From Piezodorus guildinii (lineage: Eukaryota > Arthropoda > Insecta > Hemiptera > Pentatomidae), in the NCBI GenBank assembly GCA_023052935.1, contig CM041297.1, positions 3,958,280 through 4,022,279 of the forward strand: a DNA stretch of 64,000 nt, written 5' to 3'. A program made the position numbers and the translations under genes. This document shows positions 41,774 through 52,513 of this stretch, piece by piece. The notes beneath the pieces were generated by a model. It saw only the letters and a program-made list of their open reading frames with translations. It ran no database searches and had not been told where the DNA came from. Position 1 is the stretch's first letter. Each line of letters opens with the position of its first letter.

Positions 41774-42260
41774 TGGTTGGGAAGTGCGGTCATTAAAAAA
41801 AACACACACTAACAAGTAGTACTTATTTTTAATTGTATGCCAACGTTTCGGCCTACATTTTGGGCCTTCATCAGAGATACTGACTCAGAGAAGGTGTTTC
41901 AAGAAGGACATCGGCACACAATTTTTTTTTAAAATTTATTTATTGAAATTTACTACTATATGTTTTCATACAACAAGTAAATGTGCTACAACGATAAAAC
42001 ACGTGAAGAGAAACTGCCCATTGCAAGCACTCTGGAAGTGAATCTAAACAACAAGGTCTCGAGGCCATCTTATTTTCAGACACCTCGGCGGATTGTCAGG
42101 AATTGAATTGGAAGGATTGAAACCAGTGGATTAGAGTGGGAGTGGAGTTTTTCATGGAAGGAGTGATACCTGGTTCAGGCCAGACACACTATTAAAAATA
42201 AGTTCTACTTGTTAGTGTGTGTGTTTTTTTTAATGCCTGCACTCCCCAACTATCTTCCTC
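41774..42260. mobile_element. second inverted-arm, Penelope-like piece
   Basis: Arms of about 50 bp: GTTGGGAAGTGCGGTCATTA at 41776 and its inverse ending TAATGCCTGCACTCCCCAAC at 42251, both followed inwards by CACACACTAACAAGTAG. The left arm continues with a minus-strand CTGATGA-GGCC-loop-GGCC-GAAAC motif (41845-41874). Layout is as at 5970-6662, but the sequence is only distantly related outside the motif. Confidence 0.6.
41840..41876 (-). ncRNA. hammerhead-like ribozyme motif
   Basis: Minus strand: CTGATGA, A, GGCC, loop CAAAATGTA, GGCC, GAAACG, loop TTGG, CATA. Stem II is 4 bp. Stem III ACG/CAU has one A-C mismatch but keeps the A15.1-U16.1 pair and an A at the cleavage position. Confidence 0.42.
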
Positions 42261-42899
42261 ATCTAATATTTAGAAGAAAAAAATTTAAAATATTTGCATT
42301 TAAGCCCTGTCCGACTATTTCAATCAGAAAGAAACCTACATCATATTAAAACCCATTAAATGTTACATCCATATAGTGAGTTTAATCAAAATCGTTGAGC
42401 CGTATTTGAGAAAATCCTGAAAAGGCGCAAAATGCATGTAAGTGGCTCTTCTGTTGTTCCGGCATTGATAAAAAAAGTTGCTGTAACATCTCGGGCGTGT
42501 AGTTCTCTTAAATATGAAATTTAAGTTTCGTACGAATTTTCTTTTTCGTGCTACACATACCACTCACAGATATTTTTTAAGTCACTTGGTTATTTGATCT
42601 CAGGAGACCCTAAAACTTCCCTTCAATACTCTAATTCTAAAATCTTTACGATCGCAATACTTTCCCTTACTATATATTCCATATATAGGTAAGTAATAGT
42701 AAAAAAAAATTACTTATAACCTACCCAAAATAATACAATAGTTTATTCAATCAAGTAAAACATATTAGGGTTTTGCACTCTATTTCCATTAACACTTTGT
42801 CCAACCTCTTCACTAAAAGAAAATTCGCGTTTAGTGACTTCTCGTTTGGCGCAGGTGGCTCAGTTTTTAATGAGAGTAAAAAACCGTAAGTTATGGCGT

Positions 42900-43025
42900 C
42901 GTTTTAGTCTCGTGTGAGTATTCCAAGTAAGACGTTTGTCAAGATGGAGTCCTAAGTATCGGATTTGTTCAACAGGTATGAGTAGGGTATTATTAAAGGA
43001 TACAGTGAGGCTACAAATTTTTAAG
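42900..43025 (-). pseudogene. LINE-J (Jockey-like) fragment
   Basis: The minus strand at about 43015-42895 is open as ICSLTVSFNNTLLIPVEQIR then YLGLHLDKRLTWNTHTRLKR. The IRYLGLxLDKRLTWxxHxxLKR block is diagnostic of the segment following the reverse transcriptase palm in Jockey-clade elements. It is the cleanest copy of this segment in the window and lets the shifted versions at 38755 and 45410 be recognised. No other part of the element is attached, and both edges grade into unrelated AT-rich sequence. Confidence 0.85.
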
Positions 43026-43164
43026 TTAACTTAAATAAAAAGTTTTTTTTTTTTTTACTTTTTGCTTTAGAAACATATGATTTAGATTAAATAATACAGC
43101 AATATTAAATTGTTACATATAATTGTCAGTAATAGGTTTATGCCCCATTTGTAACTTTACATTC

Positions 43165-43398
43165 TTTAACAACGTTGTATATAAGTTAAATATTTTTCTA
43201 AAATCTTTAGCTTTCCAACGGCATATTATACAACTATGTTGCTGTTATTATGACCAAAAAAAAAAAAAAACTACATTAAATAAATATTTTTGCTCGTTTC
43301 TCCTTTAGATGGTTATCAAATTCGTTCAACTTTTACATTTAGCCGTTTTCTATCAAGATTATATTGGTAATTCTTGTTAACCTATAAAATGAACGGTA
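43165..43398 (-). mobile_element. Fam-H internal fragment
   Basis: TTTTCTAAAATCTTTAGCTT then TCCAACGGCATATTATAC and the TTTCTCCTTTAGATGGTTAT block; ends at the SINE1 insertion. Confidence 0.75.
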
Positions 43399-43399
43399 T

Positions 43400-43682
43400 G
43401 GGATCACTTGCAGCTGGGCTGCTAGCATAACAGCATCCTATGCCAAAGGTCACGAGTTCAAACCCGCAGGTGGTTCTTAGGATTTTTTGATGGGTGTAAA
43501 ATCCTTAGTTATGCCGTCCTTCGGAGGGAACGTTAAAATGTGTTCCCGAGCCTGTGCGATGACAGGTACCTATCCTATCTCTATCCTAATAAAACCTGGA
43601 TAGGCAAAATTTAGGACTCCCACTGTAGCATCGTCCGATTAGTCTTAGTAGCATAAAGTGACGCTAAATAAATAAACAAACT
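43400..43682 (+). mobile_element. SINE1, full length
   Basis: GGGATCACTTGCAGCTGGGC head, B box GAGTTCAAACCCGCAGG, complete body and tail ACGCTAAATAAATAAACAAA. No target duplication is clear. Confidence 0.93.
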
Positions 43683-44106
43683 TCTCGTTTGAAATAACTA
43701 ATCACAGAATGGTTTGTGTTAAATTTTAGCCTAGTTTAAATACCTACATTCCTTAGGAACGTATTAAAAAATATTTAATGTTGGTATATACATGTACAGT
43801 ATGTTCTGTGCTCCCTTAATTCTGGAGTTGGGTAATTGAATTTTGAATTTTTGACGATGTATACATACAGCTTCTAAAACGGTGTGTATCGCGGGTGTTC
43901 GTTATTCATGGCCTTCATGATTAACTACATTCAGGTACTTCAACCAGGGGCTGGGTTTAAATTCCATGTTGAAAGGATTCGAGGCCACGAAAACGGGATT
44001 CATTTAGTGGAACTACCACAAAATTAATTTTAGCCGCTATAACCGGATTCGAACCACCGCATTGTTTTCTAAGGGCCAGTTGCACCAGCCTCGGTTCAAT
44101 CTAAGG
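43683..44106. other. no gene; tRNA-like T arm
   Basis: Minus strand at 44040-44065 reads CGGTGGTTCGAATCCGGTTA, a strong B box in a possible SINE of unknown family. Confidence 0.4.
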
Positions 44107-44941
44107 TATTACTATGAAATATATAGTAAGGGAAAGTATTGCGATCATGATAATTTTATAATTCCAGTTTTCAAAGGAAATACAAGTTTTAGGGTCCATT
44201 GAGTCCAAAGTCTACTGTGTAAGTCTAGCGCAAAAACGAAATATCGTATGAAACTGAAATTTCATGTTTAAGACAACTATAAGACCGAGATGTTATAGCA
44301 ACTTTTCCATAAAAATCAGATAGCCAGAAGAGCCACTTTATACCATACGTTTTGTACCTATTTACGATTTCCTCAAAAAACTATTTTCTAAAAAACGGCT
44401 CTAACGATTTTGATTAAACTCGCTATATCGATTTAAAATTTAACGGGTTTTAATATCGTGTAGGTTTCATTCTGATTGAAATTAGTCTGACAAGGCTTAA
44501 ATGCCAATATTTTAAATTACCTTTTATTTTGTACATTCCAAAAGATTAACCATATCATATTAATGACATTGATGAAGGACGGCTAAATATACAAGTTGAA
44601 CGAATTTGATGACCAACGAAAGGATAAAAGAGAAAAAGTATTTTTTAAATGTCATTTTTGGTTTTTGATAATAAAAACAGTAATATAGACGTATAATATA
44701 CCGTTGGAAAGAGAAAGATTTTAGAAAAAATATTATATGTTACAAAAAGTTAATATAAAGTGACGAATAGAGACTAAACTTACTACTAATTAACAATTTA
44801 ATATAGTTACATGGTTTAATCTTAATCATATGTTTCCAGCGAAAATGAAATTACATTTTATTAAAATCCATTTAAAATATTTTTAAATTGAATTATATCT
44901 AATAGTTTTTAAAGTGAAAGCCGTGTGTTGCCCGCACCAGA
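44107..44941 (+). mobile_element. Fam-H full-length copy (about 835 bp)
   Basis: Hairpin end decayed (ATTACTATGAAATATATAGT then AAGGGAAAG). Leader end GTGAAAGCCGTGTGTTGCCC then GCACCAGA intact, followed by a T-run. Confidence 0.88.
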
Positions 44942-45394
44942 TTTTTTTTTTGGAGTAGCTAGATGGCGTAATCTCTACTGGATCCGCCATTGGCTAACAA
45001 TAACATCTAATAACAAAATTCTTAGAGGTTTTATCGTCAACAATTTATATACTCTTAAAATATTAGCGGCAAGGGTTCTCGAATACAGAATGCGAATTCC
45101 TCCTTAACTGGCTAGTCACGAATTGAACATTCAAACCTCGTTTGTTTATCATAAGTCAAGGTTTTCAATAGCAATATTGTCTTCATACTTTGCAGATTGA
45201 AATGTTGAATACAAAATGATTTATGAATGAATAATCGGTAGAAAATTTTATTTATTTTGACATTATTTCTCCTAACTTTCTTCGAAGTATGGAAATGGTC
45301 AAAGAATAAATTTAAATTAGTGAAAGAAATAAAATTATCGATGAACTCCTGCATTAATTTTTGAATTTATTCAATTTAATTTAATAATTTTCGT

Positions 45395-46010
45395 AAGAAA
45401 TTCCTGTTGAACAGATCCGCTACCTAGGACATCATCTTGACAAACGTCTTATTTGGAATCCTCACACTAGACTAGACTGATAAGACAAGTAACTGCTCGC
45501 AGATACCGATTGTTACAACACTTCCTTGACAACGTTCAAAACTTCCAATCTACCACAAAAAACTAATTTATATAGCCATTATTTGACCTATTTGGACATA
45601 TGGTATTGAGCTATGGGGATCCACCAAGCCATCAAATTCCTCCCGCATCCACAATCTTTGCAATCCAAAATCCTCCGAAAGATCCTAAATGCTCCTTATT
45701 TTGTCACTAATAAAACCTATCCATAAAGATCTGAATATTCCGTTAGTTGCAGACTTAGCCAGAACTAGACATACCTCCTTTAATTCCAAACTACCAGCCC
45801 ACTCTAACCAGCTCTCATCACCATCTATTCCCGATAATCCTCGGACATAGTCCCGATAATCTGAAAAGACGTTGGCCTCGAGAGCTGCTAATGACATAAA
45901 AATTGAAGTGCTTGGTAGCTTCTTCACAAAAGTTTATCAAGCTAATTGTGACTTTTGTTCACATTTACTTGTATTTTTTTTTATACAGTTGTAAATATCA
46001 ATTAATATAT
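45395..46010 (+). pseudogene. LINE-J (Jockey-like) reverse transcriptase 3' remnant
   Basis: Nucleotide blocks AATTCCTGTTGAACAGATCC, GACAAACGTCTTATTTGGAA, CCTATTTGGACATATGGTAT, GAGCTATGGGGATCCACCAA, CTAAATGCTCCTTATTTTGT, GTTGCAGACTTAGCCAGAAC and the 3' end ACAGTTGTAAATATCAATTA recur at 38700, 53885 and 55600. Conceptual pieces are LRYLGHHLDKRLIWNPH, LIYIAIIxPIWTYGIELWGS and KILNAPYFVTNKTY. Stops and shifts are frequent. It spans from after the palm to the end of the element. Confidence 0.82.
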
Positions 46011-46159
46011 TAATAGAAAAAAAATTGTAATACATGCTTAATTAATTATGCCTTTGATATTAATATGCCTTTAGTATAAACAAATTTGGATTTTACAATT
46101 GATTATGGAACCTAAACGACCGAGTACATTACAACTAATATATCCAGAGTGCAACAATT

Positions 46160-46384
46160 TAGGGACAAAACATTTCACCTCTACAACGTATGAAGGATGT
46201 TATGCCTAATATACGTGTACAATGTGCCTCATAAATGCCTCGCCATAGACCTCTAGTGGAACAAAAAAAAAAATTAATCCATAGTCCGATTCTCAACGGT
46301 TAGGGAGCAAAATGTAATTTTCAGTTTCTACTCTTATCCATGATTTTCATTAGAATACCTTAGATGTATCTACTTGAGGTGCAC
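46160..46384. repeat. dispersed family P, copy 1
   Basis: GGAACAAAAAAAAAAATTAA, CCGATTCTCAACGGTTAG and TAGATGTATCTACTTGAGGT have counterparts at 57325-57455. Confidence 0.5.
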
Positions 46385-46409
46385 ATATCTATCTATCTAT
46401 CTATCTATA

Positions 46410-46452
<43 letters not shown>

Positions 46453-46460
46453 TATATATT

Positions 46461-46542
<82 letters not shown>

Positions 46543-46545
46543 AAT
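46385..46545. repeat. compound (TATC)n/(AT)n microsatellite
   Basis: TATC runs at 46388-46410 and 46459-46488 separated by AT runs; low-complexity frames here are not genes. Confidence 0.97.
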
Positions 46546-46723
46546 CTCGTGTCACGATTTATGTTAGCGATAAACTCTGAAATTACTGAACCGACTATGA
46601 TCAAACTTTGTAAGTATCTGTTATTTGGTCCGATCTGAAAGATGGGATAGTTTTTATCTATTATTATTACTATTCTAAATGGTTGAAAAATATATTTTTC
46701 TAAAACGTAAAACAAAATTGTTT

Positions 46724-46993
46724 GGGGTTACCTGTAGCAGGATGGTTAGCATAACAGCCCCCTATGCCAAAGGACCCGGTTTCAAACCCGCAGGTAGCCC
46801 TAGGATTTCTTAATGGGAGTAAAAAATCCTAAGTTATGCCGGCCTTCGGAGGGGACGTTAAAAGGTGGTCCCGAGCCTGTGCGATGTCAGGTGCTCGTTA
46901 AACATCCCTATCCTAAACCTGGATAGGCAAATTTAGGGACTCCGCTGTAGCATCGCGATTAGCGGTAGCATAAAGGACTTAATAAAAAGACAA
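46724..46993 (+). mobile_element. SINE1, full length
   Basis: GGGGTTACCTGTAGCAGGAT head pairs with GGTAGCCC after the B box (CCGGTTTCAAACCCGCAG), preserving the acceptor stem better than other copies. The tail region shows several one-base losses (ATCGCGATTAGCGG). Confidence 0.9.
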
Positions 46994-47540
46994 CAATTAC
47001 TTTGGTTTAATAAGGTATTATAAAACACATAAATTCCTTTAATAACAATTACGAGATAGAATTACACGTTTAGGTCCGGCCTAATGACAAGGAGGGGACG
47101 TTAAAAGGTGGTCCCGAGCCTGTGCGATGTCAGGTACTCTATCGATCCTATCTAATAAAACCTGGATAGGCAAAATTTAGGACTCCCACTGTAGCATCGT
47201 CCGATTAGCCGGAGTAGCATAAAGGGACGTTAAATAAATAAAAAAACAAACAATTACTTTTTGGTTAATATAAGGTATTTATTTAAAACATACATATAAT
47301 AATCACTTTAATAACAATTACGAGATACGGAATTACACGTTTTAGGGTCCCTTGAGTCTAAATGACAATGGAGGGGACGTTAAAAGGTGGTCCCGAGCCT
47401 GTCCGATGTCAGGTACTCGTTAAAGATCCCTATCCCTAATAAAACCTGGAAAGGCGAAATTTAGGACTCCCACTGTAGCATCGTCCGATTAGCCACAACA
47501 GCATAAAGGGATGTTAAATAAATAAACAAACAAAATTTGT
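46855..47540 (+). repeat. three tandem units of SINE1 3' half plus a Fam-H-like spacer
   Basis: SINE1 3' halves lie at 46855-46993, 47094-47250 and 47372-47535. Two spacers between them are homologous (AATTACTTTxGGTTAAT..., ...TAACAATTACGAGATA, ACACGTTTTAGGGTCC). The spacer ends with a Fam-H piece (CACGTTTTAGGGTCCCTTGA then GTCTAAATGAC). The period is about 257-278 bp. Confidence 0.85.
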
Positions 47541-47720
47541 TTGACTGTGGCAACACTGGTTTCTCCCATATATTTACATATGTGATTATTATTTCAAATA
47601 TAAGTGTGAGTTGATAACATCTATGCGTTCTTATTTATGAAATATAGATTCACTCCATAGTTTGCAGTTATAATAAAATACATATTAGTTGGCGACGAGG
47701 ATGGTATAAAATATATAGAC
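47541..47720 (+). mobile_element. possible LTR end and primer-binding site
   Basis: TGTGGCAACACTGGTTTCTC at 47545 could open an LTR, and ATTAGTTGGCGACGAGGATG at 47684 could be an LTR end followed by a primer-binding site. A weak inverse of the start (AACCAGTGTTACCACAAT) occurs at 53703. No gag, pol or second LTR was seen. Confidence 0.22.
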
Positions 47721-48040
47721 CGATAAAATATACAGTATGCGAAGTATCCAAGATCATACACCCGCTACCTTATAGTTACCAGAGGACAGCGGCTAGAGCG
47801 GGGGAGATGAACCATAGATCCCACGGTGTCGCACGACCACTGCCATCTTTTTTCATCCTCCCTACCTGGTCCTGGTCGGCTGGTCGGCGACTACCTCTGT
47901 CCATCTGCAGCGGGAGGATCGGTCTCATACCTTACAGGTCGGGATTGTATCTTCTGGCTAAGCGGATCTTAGGTAGATCTCTAGGTAGTGGGATAAGTGT
48001 AGAACAGGAGTGTGCCAAATCAGTCATGTTAAAAATACTT
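47721..48040. other. GC-richer sequence of unknown nature
   Basis: A 102-codon frame (47807-48115) has no motif and overlaps the ribozyme-like sequence at its end. Confidence 0.35.
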
Positions 48041-48044
48041 CAAT

Positions 48045-48075
48045 TTTCCGACGTTTCGGCCATCATCAGGGCTGC
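48045..48075 (-). ncRNA. hammerhead-like core, shortened stem II
   Basis: Minus strand CTGATGATGGCCGAAACG then TCGG. The stem II hairpin seen at 6542 and 41850 is reduced to TGGCC, so folding is doubtful. It may be a Penelope-like end. Confidence 0.3.
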
Positions 48076-48099
48076 AAACACCACACAAGATATATATAA

Positions 48100-49090
48100 T
48101 AAAAGAGATATATAACAAAAGAGACACATATCAATATAGTATGACAATGAAATATAGTGAATGTAAAAAATAATGATAATGACAAAACAAAAAATAAAAT
48201 AAAAAATACAAACATACCTAGATAATATTATAAATACAAATAATAATAGTAATAAGCAGTAGGAAATTAAAATTTAAAGAAAAAAAAAAAAAAAAAGAGT
48301 ATATATAAATAACCATAATTTTTTTATGAAATCAATCGGGTAATAGGTCTATAAATATTTTTTTTATCCTCATTCCCAATCTTTATTAACCTTTCGACCC
48401 CTCGGTAGATACATGGGATCCTTCTCAAAACTGAAAGTATTCATAAATATTAATTACATTTTTTTGTATTGTACTCTCAGAATATCTAAGGTACAATTAA
48501 CACATATGCGGATATATAAGAAACTTTTTTTATGTGGATCTTAATTAAAATAAGTCAAAATATCCCATAAGTTGTCTGCCGGAACACTCAAGATTGTGTC
48601 ATCATTTGTATAGACCTATGACCCTATTGATTTTTATTTAAAAAAATATGTATAAAAAAGGTCGATGATGTTTATAGTTGTATATATATATTAACATGTA
48701 ACATCTCAAGCACAAACCAACGAATAATCGAAAACAGTTAATATAGGTGTTGATTATGATGGGGTTGATTAAAAATTAAATTATTATTTTGAGTAAATAG
48801 AGATAAAATTTATAATAATAATTTTCATTAAAAAGGATAGTTTAAAAAATTGCTGGCCTTATAAGGATTAAAAAAAAAGTGAAAAACGCATTTTTTAACT
48901 TCATTTCTTTATAAAACACAGAATTTTTCTTTTATGCGATTAAAAAGTAAATAAGACGTTTGTAATAATGTATAGAAAATGAGGGTAAATATTTTGAATG
49001 AAAATGTTTTAATTTCATAAAGTTGAACCCAATAGTTGAACGTTAACAAGTCCCAGGTGATTTTCACACTAGAAATGTGTTTTTTTTCTC
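48100..49090. other. no gene seen
   Basis: Long AT-rich stretch with A-runs at 48280-48297 and 48862-48870; no repeat partner found. Confidence 0.45.
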
Positions 49091-49510
49091 TTACAAGATT
49101 GTACCGAACTTTTTCACGTTATACAGGAACCGGATCCTAGTTCCTTTGGTATCCTGGAGCCCTACAAAGCCTTCGAAACCTTTCATACAATGCCGATCTA
49201 TCGGAAACTGGCGGCACCTACTCGACACCCGCCCGGGCACAGTTAAATAAGGCACCCTACCCCAGGGCGTCTCGCGTTTCGTCCATTGTAGCGGCACTCT
49301 TTGTAGGCTCTATTAGTCGGGGCCTCTGTTGGCGAAACAGACTCTCAATGAAGACAATGAATGAATGGGAGTTGTGAATGAAGGACAGCGTAAAGTAACA
49401 ACGGCTCCCATTCACCGCCCGTGACGGCTCTTCCCACGAGGCACTTCCTTCTCGGGAGCAGTCAATGGGGGAAAACTGTCTCCGGAGGGAAAGCATCAAT
49501 GGATCCACGG
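49091..49510 (-). other. GC-rich island with two overlapping minus frames
   Basis: Frames 49508-49257 (83 codons) and 49297-49091 (68 codons) overlap and contain RRQFSPIDCSREGSASWEEP and VPYLTVPGRVSSRC. Composition differs sharply from the surroundings. No domain, repeat partner or splice pair was recognised. Confidence 0.35.
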
Positions 49511-49622
49511 CTATGATTTTTCATTCATAGTTGGATTCACCGCTATAATTTTTCATTCATAGTTGGATTCACTGATATTAGCTCAGAAGAACGCATGGTT
49601 GACTATCTCATCGAACATACAC

Positions 49623-50473
49623 TGCCGCACAGTGGACAATATGACCGATTTAGGTGGACAAATTTCTGAAATTTCTCTATATTTAACCTCTGTGGTCCCA
49701 GATTACGGAAAAAAATATTTAAAAAAATTATATGAACTAATTAATTTTCTGACATGATTGGCGAGCACAAAGTGGTCAAACGTCTATTTTGTCAGCTAAA
49801 ATCTAATACTTCCCTATATTTTACGTTTGAAGTCCCAGAATACCGGAAAAATAATACAAAAAATCTAATTATGGCTTGGAGTTGCTAAAAACCGGCTAAT
49901 TGATGTATTTTAAATGATTTAGGAAATTATAAATTGTAAAACTTTTAATTTTAACTTTTAATAAAAAATTATGTATCACTCAAAACGCAAAAAATCTCAA
50001 AACTTCTTTGTAATATCTAAAGACTAGAAGGTTTGGTAAATCAAATCCTTGGGGTAACTTGGATGCTATATAGTTTTTCGTTATTGGATATAGGGGCATA
50101 CATTTATAAATTGCTAAATTAACTCAACAGGTGAGATTGTAGTGTATATTCAATAACGAGTTTGGAAATACAATGTCTTACCTCTCTCAGCAATGTCCAT
50201 TGTTAAATAAAAGCAAAAAGACTTTGCTCTAAACACACCTAGAGCATAATTAATGGCCATCGAATAAAGATAATCCCACTGCCGGTTATTAGGTACTTGT
50301 GTGAACAGGAATGATTCATTCATTTACTATTTATTTGTAAACACGGTATGGCGGGAAATATTAGTACGAAGGGTCTTGCCAACTAATAATAAAAAGGTGA
50401 AGCACTGGAAAATTCCAAACTTTTGACTTGACTTTTGTCCACCTAAATTGGTGATTTTGCCCACTGTGTGCCG
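49623..50473. mobile_element. Transib-like non-autonomous element, 841 bp, intact ends
   Basis: The element is 49628-50468, flanked by TGCCG at 49623-49627 and 50469-50473. Ends are inverted: CACAGTG, 23-bp spacer, ACAAATTTC on the left; read inwards from the right, CACAGTG, 23-bp spacer (GGCAAAATCACCAATTTAGG then TGG), ACAAAAGTC. Both match heptamer-23-nonamer RSS layout. Transib elements are known for CAC-starting heptamers, a 5-bp GC-rich duplication and kinship to RAG1. No transposase frame is present. Confidence 0.88.
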
Positions 50474-50689
50474 GTTAAAAGTATGAGACTACCTGTGGTT
50501 TTCATCAATAAATCATGAATAAACTTTATGAATCCCTAAATGAACTATAGCTTATTACTATTTGTATTTATAAACACATTTGCTAATTAGGTGTATTAAA
50601 GGTTTGTCAATATCGTAAATGAAAAGAAATGATTGTATTAAACATAATTATTACCGAGACATCTAATGTGATAAAAATAAATCTTCCTT

Positions 50690-50978
50690 CTTCTTCCAGT
50701 GACGGGACATGCCGTGTAAGCCCTTGGCCTCGTAGTGTAATCCCTGAGATTACACTAACGTTTCTCAATGTATTTCTTAGGGTAGGGTCATCACTCCCTA
50801 CGCCTGATTTTATGAGTGGCCACCATTTGGCTGACGGGTCTCACATACCCGGGGGAGAGGCTGTGAGTGAATCCCCATTTAATTAATGCTTGAAAAAGTC
50901 CCTCTGGACTGGGATTCGAACTCACAACCTTTAGCATGAGAGACTAGCGCGCTAGTCAGTCAGCCACGGGCTCTCCTA
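50690..50978 (-). mobile_element. SINE4 (tRNA-like head)
   Basis: Minus strand: GAGAGCCCGTGGCTGACTGA (A box TGGCTGACTGAC), B box GTGAGTTCGAATCCCAGTCC, then TCACAGCCTCTCCCCCGGGT, GTCAGCCAAATGGTGGCCAC and GGCCAAGGGCTTACACGGC. The second copy is at 56400-57100. Confidence 0.82.
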
Positions 50979-51269
50979 AATAAACAAGAATAAATAATGT
51001 ATTTTTGTGTCTGGAGCTTTATTTATAGTCTAGTTATCCCATAATTCAAAATATAAATATTATGCTTAGTTCGATTTATCGGTTTCTCGGCTGCCAAAGT
51101 TGTAAGAAATTCAGTGCTCAGTTAATATTCATTTCTTTCATTGAATATCGGTTAAAAAGAATAAATTTTCAGTTGAACTGAGTTTTGCAACCCACATAAT
51201 ACACAAAGAGAAAAAAAATGATCGCCTAAGTGCTGCTAAAATATTGAAACAGATTAATTAAAAGATTAA
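50979..51269. other. no gene seen
   Basis: AT-rich, unique. Confidence 0.4.
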
Positions 51270-51660
51270 CGCACGAAAAGGACTATTTTTACTATTTCAA
51301 AGGATATGACCGATTTTCATATTTTAAGGACTGTTTTAATTATTTTTTTTTTCTAATTTAATGTCGCCATTCTGGTTTAAAGGATTCTTAACTATTGACA
51401 TTTATTGTAACTAGTATACTTTTCAAAATGGAAGAGAACCTCCATTTTTGTCTCGATTCTCCTTTTAAAAGGATACGAACCGATATAATTCACTGGCAAC
51501 TAGGATTACCACACTAAAAAGGACACTTTTTAATATAGAAACTCTCTTCTCCATGCAAGAATTGGTCCAAAATAGCATAAGGTGGGTTTACGTACGAAAA
51601 GGACTAATTTTACTATTTCAAGGGATATGCCCGATTTTCATATTTTAATGACTGTTTTGA
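51270..51660. repeat. family M, two diverged copies
   Basis: ACGAAAAGGACTATTTTTAC then GGATATGACCGATTTTCATA at 51273-51330, repeated at 51593-51650. The same block hosts the Helitron at 10940. Confidence 0.65.
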
Positions 51661-51850
51661 TTTTAAAAAAAATAAATTTGCAACAAATAAGTAAATTTGC
51701 AGTATTTTATTTATTTGAATATAAATTTTATTTTAAATATATTTTTAACATTAGAACAATTGTTATTTTCAATTCAGATGTTTAAATTATTTCTCCATCT
51801 CCACTCTAAATTCACAGTTACTTTGTTAGTTTAAACAGATATGCTATATT

Positions 51851-52128
51851 GTTTTTTTATTTAATGTCACTTTATGTTACTATGGCTGATCGGACGATGC
51901 TACAGTGGGAGTCCTAAATTTTGCCTATCCAGGTTTAATTAGGATAGGGATCTTTAACGAATACCTGACATCGCATAGGCTTGGGACCACCTTTAACGTC
52001 CCCTCCGAAGGACGGCATAACTAAGGATTTTTTACTCCATTAAAAAATCCTAGGACCACCTGCGGGTTTGAACCCGTGACCTTTAGCATTGAAGACTGTT
52101 ATACTAACTTCCTAGCTACAAGTCATCA
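51851..52128 (-). mobile_element. SINE1, nearly full length
   Basis: Tail TTTTTATTTAATGTCAC to head AGCTACAAGTCATC; B box CACGGGTTCAAACCCGCAGG on the minus strand. Confidence 0.93.
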
Positions 52129-52166
52129 ACAGATAATCCATATACTCTCTTAAAAGAGTTTTAAAA

Positions 52167-52513
52167 TTAATTATTATTTATGTTCTCTATTTTTTTTTTT
52201 TTTTTGAAAAAAAAAAACAACATTAATTCGGATAATGCTGATTGAAGACACAATATGAAGAGAGTTGAGTGTTGTGTTATAGCGTGGAGATAGTGGTCCG
52301 CTGGAGCTAATGAAGTTGTTAATATGAAGCCACCCGATAGTGTTGACAGATCACTATAGATAGCGCTCCTATCTTTTCTCTTCATGGTCTCTTCTAACTT
52401 TATCAATGAAATAAATCTTTTTCCAGTCGATATGTCGGGACAACTAGAACTCTCTGATGTATCATACTCAAAACGTGGAGGGAGGAATGAGGAAATATCT
52501 CTTAAAATTATCT
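52167..52513 (-). CDS. candidate host exon, possibly terminal
   Basis: On the minus strand TTGTTTTGTTTTTCTCAG (about 52531-52514) is a textbook pyrimidine tract and acceptor. From 52513 a frame stays open for about 115 codons: IILRDISSFLPPRFEYDTSE, SSSCPDISTGKRFISLIKLE then ETMKRKDRSAIYSDLSTLSG and GFILTTSLAPADHYLHA. The last part, LMLFFFFKKKKK, is encoded by A/T runs and is unlikely to be real, so an exon would end earlier; GGGTGGCTTC near 52325 is a weak donor. The family is not recognised and no neighbouring exon was found. It could be chance. Confidence 0.3.

Larger units (their letters stand above)
41372..42700 (-). mobile_element. Fam-H copy split by a Penelope-like piece
   Basis: TCTGATGCGCGCAACACACC at 41372, interrupted at about 41770, resumes near 42270 (AAATTTAAAATATTTGCATT) and ends in a hairpin with GGTAAGTAATAGT at 42700. 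Confidence 0.88.
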
